A stretch of 64,000 nt of DNA, from contig CAJTTZ010000015.1 in assembly GCA_910579505.1 (NCBI GenBank), forward strand, positions 1 to 64,000, given 5' to 3'. The notes beneath the pieces were generated by a model. It ran no database searches. It saw only the letters and a list, made by a program, of their open reading frames with translations, and was not told where the DNA came from. Position 1 is the stretch's first letter. Each line of letters starts with the position of its first letter. The position numbers and the translations under genes are program-made. Positions 60,483 to 64,000 of the stretch are shown piece after piece. Source of the stretch: an uncultured Lachnospiraceae bacterium (lineage in GTDB: Bacteria > Bacillota > Clostridia > Lachnospirales > Lachnospiraceae).

Positions 60483-60511
60483 TTGTATATTTGCGGGGGA
60501 AGTTTTATTAT
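60483..60511 (+). promoter_or_regulatory. Promoter of the 155-aa protein gene
   Basis: TTGTAT (60483-60488), 17-bp spacer, TATTAT (60506-60511). Just upstream, CGTTTCCA and TGGAAACG (60438-60471) form an inverted pair around CCACTGCTGTGTGG that may end the preceding operon. Confidence 0.5.
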
Positions 60512-60585
60512 AAATGGTAGGAAAATGGATTTTTACCATATTGGTGAAACTTTAAAGCGAATTATGAGCAGAGGGGAAACCAGCT

Positions 60586-61053
60586 ATGATGATTGGAGCA
60601 GTCAGTTTTCAACCTTATGTATATCATGTAAATGCGGTCAGCCCGGCAAGCATGAACAGGCTGTCCAGAATTTCGGATGACGTACTCGACAAGAAGACAG
60701 ATTTCAGCGGTCTTGTGCAGGCAGAAAATGAAAATCCTTTGAGGATGGGACAGACGCTTGATTTTAAAGGCATGTTGGAGATGCAGATGCAGCGCGGCAG
60801 AAGCAATGCGGCGAGAGTGATGAAGCCGGCGGAGGAAACACAGGAGGGTACAGGCGAGGCACAGACGCAAAATGCGGCAGTGAAGTTTGGACGGGAGAGC
60901 GCGGCGGGCTCTGTCTGGCCGGTGAAAGAGGCTGCGGACAGTGCACAGAAGGTACAGGTGGCAGCTGCTGACGGAAACGACATGGGAAGCGGTGTCAGCA
61001 ATTTCCGCATGCAGCGGGCGATCAATGCATATGAGATGTTTATGACGGCATAG
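60586..61053 (+). CDS. Unknown 155-aa protein
   Basis: Not assigned. A hydrophilic, Ala/Gln/Glu-rich, probably disordered protein starting MMIGAVSFQPYVYHVNAVSP. The ordered-looking ends (SMNRLSRISDDVLDKKTDFS and FRMQRAINAYEMFMT) flank a low-complexity centre. The C-terminal AINAYE helix recalls short flagellar or secreted-substrate ends, but this is only an impression. Own promoter; bidirectional terminator follows. Confidence 0.65.
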   Translation: MMIGAVSFQPYVYHVNAVSPASMNRLSRISDDVLDKKTDFSGLVQAENENPLRMGQTLDFKGMLEMQMQRGRSNAARVMKPAEETQEGTGEAQTQNAAVKFGRESAAGSVWPVKEAADSAQKVQVAAADGNDMGSGVSNFRMQRAINAYEMFMTA

Positions 61054-61151
61054 AGAGGTTTCGCCTGCGGAGTGATTATGCCGTGCGGCGGACAGGGGGA
61101 AAAGTCTTCCTGCCTGATTGGATAATGGGAACTGGAATATATGGATAATAA

Positions 61152-61182
61152 GAACCCCCACCGGTCTGACAGGTGGGGGTTC
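61152..61182. terminator. Bidirectional terminator between convergent genes
   Basis: A perfect 11-bp stem GAACCCCCACC / GGTGGGGGTTC with a 9-base loop. On the minus strand it is followed by TTATTAT, fitting the end of thiT. Confidence 0.8.
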
Positions 61183-61211
61183 GTGCTTGTATGATAGTGT
61201 AAATTTTGATG

Positions 61212-61919
61212 TTACGACAGCGCCATTTTTTTGACGGCGGCGATGCCGCTGCTCACAGCGGGAACAAGAATGACCGCACACGTGATCGCGCCTTCCGCAA
61301 AGATGTAGATGCCGTTATAGACGAGGGAATAGGGCAGCGGATGCCAGCCTTCCCATGCGTATTCGGCGAAGAAAATCCAGCCAGAGAGCACTGTGAATAC
61401 ATAGCGGCCGAGAACGCCGACAAGATATCCCTTGAGCAGGCCTCTCTTAGCGCCGGCGAACAGGCCGGAAAGCCCCAGCGCGCCAAAAGCCAGGACATAG
61501 TCGAGCACAAGCTGCATGGGAAAGAGCACGTAGGGATTGAACAAAAGCTGCAGGACACCGTAGGCGATACTGGTCATCAGCCCTGCGCCCAGTCCGAAAA
61601 GATAGCCCGGGAGACAGATGACGAGCATGGACAGCAGCGTGGCGGAGCCGCCCCAGGGAAAGTCGATGATTTTGATTTCCGAGAGTATGGTGCCGAGCGC
61701 AATGGACATGGCGCAGAAGGCGAGCTGTTTGACTGTCAGCTTTTTGCCCTTTTTGGCGGGGGCTCCTGACTCCTGACCCTGCGCGGCCGTATACCGTCTG
61801 GCGAAAACGACGGCACATGCGAGCAGAAATGCAAGAAGTACAACAAGCAGCACATTGCCCAGAGTGGTGGGGACATAAGTGGTTTCACCCCAGTCATTGA
61901 CAACAACATTGTAGAACAT
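61212..61919 (-). CDS. thiT: Energy-coupled thiamine transporter S component ThiT
   Basis: Membrane substrate-binding subunit for thiamine that docks on EcfA1A2T. 235 aa: an extra N-terminal helix (about 18-40), a polar linker, then the six-helix S-component fold. The latter includes ALGTILSEIKII, PWGGSATLLSMLVICLPGY and the thiamine-pocket region YVFTVLSGWIFFAEYAW. AAGGAGG precedes the ATG. Controlled by the TPP riboswitch directly upstream. The ECF module at 2-4.6 kb is in the same window. Confidence 0.93.
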   Translation of the reverse strand: MFYNVVVNDWGETTYVPTTLGNVLLVVLLAFLLACAVVFARRYTAAQGQESGAPAKKGKKLTVKQLAFCAMSIALGTILSEIKIIDFPWGGSATLLSMLVICLPGYLFGLGAGLMTSIAYGVLQLLFNPYVLFPMQLVLDYVLAFGALGLSGLFAGAKRGLLKGYLVGVLGRYVFTVLSGWIFFAEYAWEGWHPLPYSLVYNGIYIFAEGAITCAVILVPAVSSGIAAVKKMALS

Positions 61920-61926
61920 AAAAAAT

Positions 61927-61955
61927 CCTCCTTTGTCTTAGAATAAACAAGGAGG
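61927..61955 (-). promoter_or_regulatory. Ribosome-site sequestering hairpin of thiT
   Basis: On the minus strand CCTCCTTGT pairs with ACAAAGGAGG, the latter containing the thiT ribosome site. This is a plausible translational expression platform for the TPP riboswitch. Confidence 0.65.
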
Positions 61956-62011
61956 GGAACAGTAAGTACGGCGAGGCACGGAAAAGATATTGTGACAGGC
62001 AGTAGTTACAT

Positions 62012-62110
62012 GTGCTTCCCTACGGCGGTGCTAACCGCATCAGGTAATGAGGGTTAGAGTCCCGGTAAATCTGTGTATATGGGCTCAATCTCAGCAAAAG
62101 CTCCCCTAGC
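62012..62110 (-). ncRNA. TPP riboswitch (THI element)
   Basis: Minus strand carries the conserved elements in order: GGGGAGC, GCTGAGATTGAGCCC, ACCTGATGCGG, a TTAGCACC loop region and GCCGTAGGGAAGC. These are the CTGAGA, ACCTGAT and CGTAGGGAA signatures of the thiamine pyrophosphate aptamer. Promoter 50 bases upstream, thiT downstream, so thiamine pyrophosphate should lower ThiT synthesis. Confidence 0.95.
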
Positions 62111-62161
62111 AAGTTATTCAGTTATGCGGCTGTTGCCGCGGCGGGTAAATCCGCTTTCTTA

Positions 62162-62190
62162 ACTATAGGGTTTTGCGGGGGAAATGTCAA
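62162..62190 (-). promoter_or_regulatory. Promoter of the TPP riboswitch-thiT unit
   Basis: Minus strand TTGACA (62190-62185), 17-bp spacer, TATAGT (62167-62162). Confidence 0.88.
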
Positions 62191-62214
62191 GGGAATTTTG
62201 TGGGGGAATGGGAA

Positions 62215-64000
62215 GTGAACAGGGAAAAGCGGATAATTTTGACTAATATAGTCAAAAAAATCGCAGGGAATGCATCAAAAAAAGCGATAGCTGTCAGCGT
62301 GGCTGTTCTGGCGGCAGTTTTTGCCGGCGTGCTGTTAAGTCCGTTAAAGGCATCTGCGTATTTTGGCGTGGACGAGGATTATCTGCTTCGAACGGAAAAG
62401 CCGGAGGGGCGGGGTGTGTCACCATATCACTATTTGGAATTTGTGAGCGGGGATGCAGACAGGTATATCGTGCAGGCCGGGGATACGCTCTGGGGAATTG
62501 CACGAAAATATTATGGCAGTGGGTCGGCATACCAGAAGCTGTGGGAAGAGAACGCAGATCAGGTTGAAACGCCGGAAACGCTTAAGATCGGCACAGGGCT
62601 TTCTCTGGACAAACGTTTCTATGTGAATGTAGGGATGCAGGATTTCATTCGGGACGAAGTGATGCACACGCGTCAAATGAGCGGATCGGAGGCCTGGGAT
62701 TGGAAAACGGACGGCCATTCTTATCAGATTTTTCCGATGATGACATACCGCAGCGATCTTGGGGAGAAGGATCCTTTTAGAAAGTGGGAGGCATTCCAAA
62801 AAGAGGTTACGGACTGCGGCAGAAGAATTTGCAAGGATCGGATCTCTGATCTTTCTTTTGAGCGATACCATGTGACGGATGTATGCGATCTGTGCGCTTA
62901 CCAGTTTGTCTTTGACGGGGGCAGCGGCAAATATCTCATCATGGCCGTATTCGTTTACACGGGTGAAATTGAGAACGAGGTGTTTACAGATCAGACTGCG
63001 TGGGGGCAGGTTCTTCCGATCAGCCATCAGTATATGAAAAACGAGGTGTTTGCCGTCTGCGACTTGGACAGATGCACGGAGGCAGATCTTAAGGAGGCAA
63101 AAGGAAAGACTTTTTATATGGCGGCGCGCACCATTGACTCGGGCGTTTATCTGCCGAAGATGGCAGATAATGTGGGTGCGGACGACTGGAACTATCCGGA
63201 ACTCCACAACCCTTTCATACAGGCGATGAGAAGTCTGCGAGACGAGCCGTATGCGCGTGCACAGGGCAGTCCTGGGCAGAAGAATGAGGGGGGACACAGA
63301 GGAGAACAGCAGGAACTAATTGACCAGGTCAATCTGGTGAAGGGGGAGATTCAGTGGAAAGATCCTGTGCTGGAACAGCTGGTGCGGGACCAGCTTGCAC
63401 GGCTCTGGCGGCTTTCGGAGGAGGAACGTGCGGCTTTTGGGAAACGGCGGGTGACGGAGACGGATCTTGCCGGAGTGGAGAGCCTTGCGTTGTATGAAGA
63501 CCGAAAGCAAAAAGTGGTTCTTCTGCAATTATGCGGCTATGAGGAGACAAGGACGGCGGTCCTGTTTGAGGAGGAAAACAGCTCAGGACTTGGGCAGTCT
63601 GTATTGACTACTCTGGACGACCTGGCGCATTTTACCGGGCTGCGCAGGCTGGATATTCATCTGAGCGGGTCGGAACTTACTGATTTTTCGGCGCTGGGGA
63701 AGCTTGCAGGACTGCGGGAACTTTGTCTGGACATGGAGAGTGCGCAGAAAAAGATCGACAATAAAGACCTGATGTTTCTGGGAGAGCTTAAAAATCTGCG
63801 TCTGCTGTATCTGTACGGGTGGGACCGTGAAGGAGGCGGCTGGGCCAACAGTGATCCTACCTGTTCCCTGGAGGAGATTACGGATCTTTCTGTACTTGCA
63901 AACTGTAAGCAGCTGGCATATCTGAAGCTGGCAACGGGAAACGTGAAAGACTATGATTTTCTTGGAAAACTGCAGGAACTGTACTACATTGATTTGATGG
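62215..64000 (+). CDS. Large secreted LysM protein with leucine-rich repeats, 5' part
   Basis: Open from GTG 62215 to the window edge (at least 595 codons), so the 3' end is missing. GGGGGA lies 8 bases before the GTG. The N-terminus has a basic stretch and a signal helix (about 24-47, IAVSVAVLAAVFAGVLL). LysM follows (about 84-130; YIVQAGDTLWGIARKYYGS), then a unique region (140-360). From about residue 400 come leucine-rich repeats (LRRLDIHLSG, LAGLRELCLDM, LKNLRLLYLYG, LAYLKLATGN). Predicted cell-wall-bound surface protein. Divergent from thiT. Confidence 0.85.
   Translation, partial: MNREKRIILTNIVKKIAGNASKKAIAVSVAVLAAVFAGVLLSPLKASAYFGVDEDYLLRTEKPEGRGVSPYHYLEFVSGDADRYIVQAGDTLWGIARKYYGSGSAYQKLWEENADQVETPETLKIGTGLSLDKRFYVNVGMQDFIRDEVMHTRQMSGSEAWDWKTDGHSYQIFPMMTYRSDLGEKDPFRKWEAFQKEVTDCGRRICKDRISDLSFERYHVTDVCDLCAYQFVFDGGSGKYLIMAVFVYTGEIENEVFTDQTAWGQVLPISHQYMKNEVFAVCDLDRCTEADLKEAKGKTFYMAARTIDSGVYLPKMADNVGADDWNYPELHNPFIQAMRSLRDEPYARAQGSPGQKNEGGHRGEQQELIDQVNLVKGEIQWKDPVLEQLVRDQLARLWRLSEEERAAFGKRRVTETDLAGVESLALYEDRKQKVVLLQLCGYEETRTAVLFEEENSSGLGQSVLTTLDDLAHFTGLRRLDIHLSGSELTDFSALGKLAGLRELCLDMESAQKKIDNKDLMFLGELKNLRLLYLYGWDREGGGWANSDPTCSLEEITDLSVLANCKQLAYLKLATGNVKDYDFLGKLQELYYIDLM
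62237..62257. promoter_or_regulatory. Perfect inverted repeat inside the start of the LysM gene
   Basis: TTTTGACTA-ATA-TAGTCAAAA, perfect 9-bp arms. It lies 7 codons into the LysM gene and 47 bases from the divergent thiT promoter. Could be a repressor site; no cognate regulator is visible. Confidence 0.35.

Noticed and set aside
61206..61769. Plus-strand frame opposite thiT
   Set aside because: thiT on the minus strand has a riboswitch, ribosome site and clear family motifs; the plus frame is its shadow.
62419..63297. Minus-strand frame of 292 codons opposite the LysM gene
   Set aside because: The plus-strand frame has a LysM motif, signal helix and ribosome site and stays open to the window edge, so the minus frame is a shadow.
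1..64000. CRISPR array
   Set aside because: No run of regularly spaced identical repeats with unique spacers and no cas genes; the repeats seen are dispersed single palindromes.

Overview
The window reads as chromosome from a spore-forming, flagellated, butyrate-producing Clostridia, most like a Lachnospiraceae member. The signs are a complete crotonyl-CoA/Bcd-Etf butyrate operon, an alpha/beta-type small acid-soluble spore protein, a YtvI-type sporulation membrane protein, flagellin, a group II ECF vitamin transporter with a TPP riboswitch, and GGAGG ribosome sites before almost every gene. The genus cannot be fixed from the sequence alone.

Layout. 1-1.8 kb: 3' end of a flagellin gene converging on an M15 peptidase. 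2.0-6.6 kb: ecfA1-ecfA2-ecfT-truA followed by rplM-rpsI with its own promoter and long leader. 6.7-7.9 kb: an AT-rich island between 12-bp direct repeats, holding a broken serine recombinase and a probable type I holin-like toxin. 8.0-8.2 kb: tRNA-Ala(CGC) and tRNA-Val(CAC). 8.2-19.8 kb: YitT protein, MATE exporter, SDR, thioredoxin reductase, secreted SH3/NlpC-P60 hydrolase, hibernation factor, DUF1576 membrane protein, M23 peptidase, chemoreceptor. 20-26.7 kb: thl-crt-hbd-bcd-etfB-etfA. 26.8-38.6 kb: envelope protein, DHH phosphoesterase, a 38-aa membrane peptide, GlnRS, DUF2225, TetR, acidic membrane protein, DUF6062, HAD hydrolase, EAL protein. 38.7-44.9 kb: a maltodextrin-type regulon (binding protein, two permeases, malQ, LacI regulator). 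45-51 kb: CYTH protein, a 53-aa gene, aldo/keto reductase, NERD protein, GNAT, MATE, DJ-1, SASP. 51.4-60.4 kb: tig-clpP-clpX-lon-engB and membrane proteins. 61-64 kb: TPP-controlled thiT and the start of a large secreted LysM/LRR protein.

How parts fit together. ThiT (61.2 kb) is a substrate-binding S component and would use the shared EcfA1A2T module at 2-4.6 kb. The sugar ABC permeases have no ATPase gene nearby, so a shared MsmX-type ATPase elsewhere is implied. The LacI regulator is the obvious reader of an array of four 12-bp operator-like units in the binding-protein leader. Tig, ClpP, ClpX and Lon form a protein folding and degradation cluster.

The most unusual signal is not a gene. 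Six copies of a two-hairpin element sit in intergenic gaps, five of them directly after a stop codon in the sense direction. They show compensatory base changes in both stems and freely swapped apical hairpins, which suggests a selected RNA structure. Two further palindrome families fill other gaps, so four of the five gaps in the butyrate operon carry a large palindrome.
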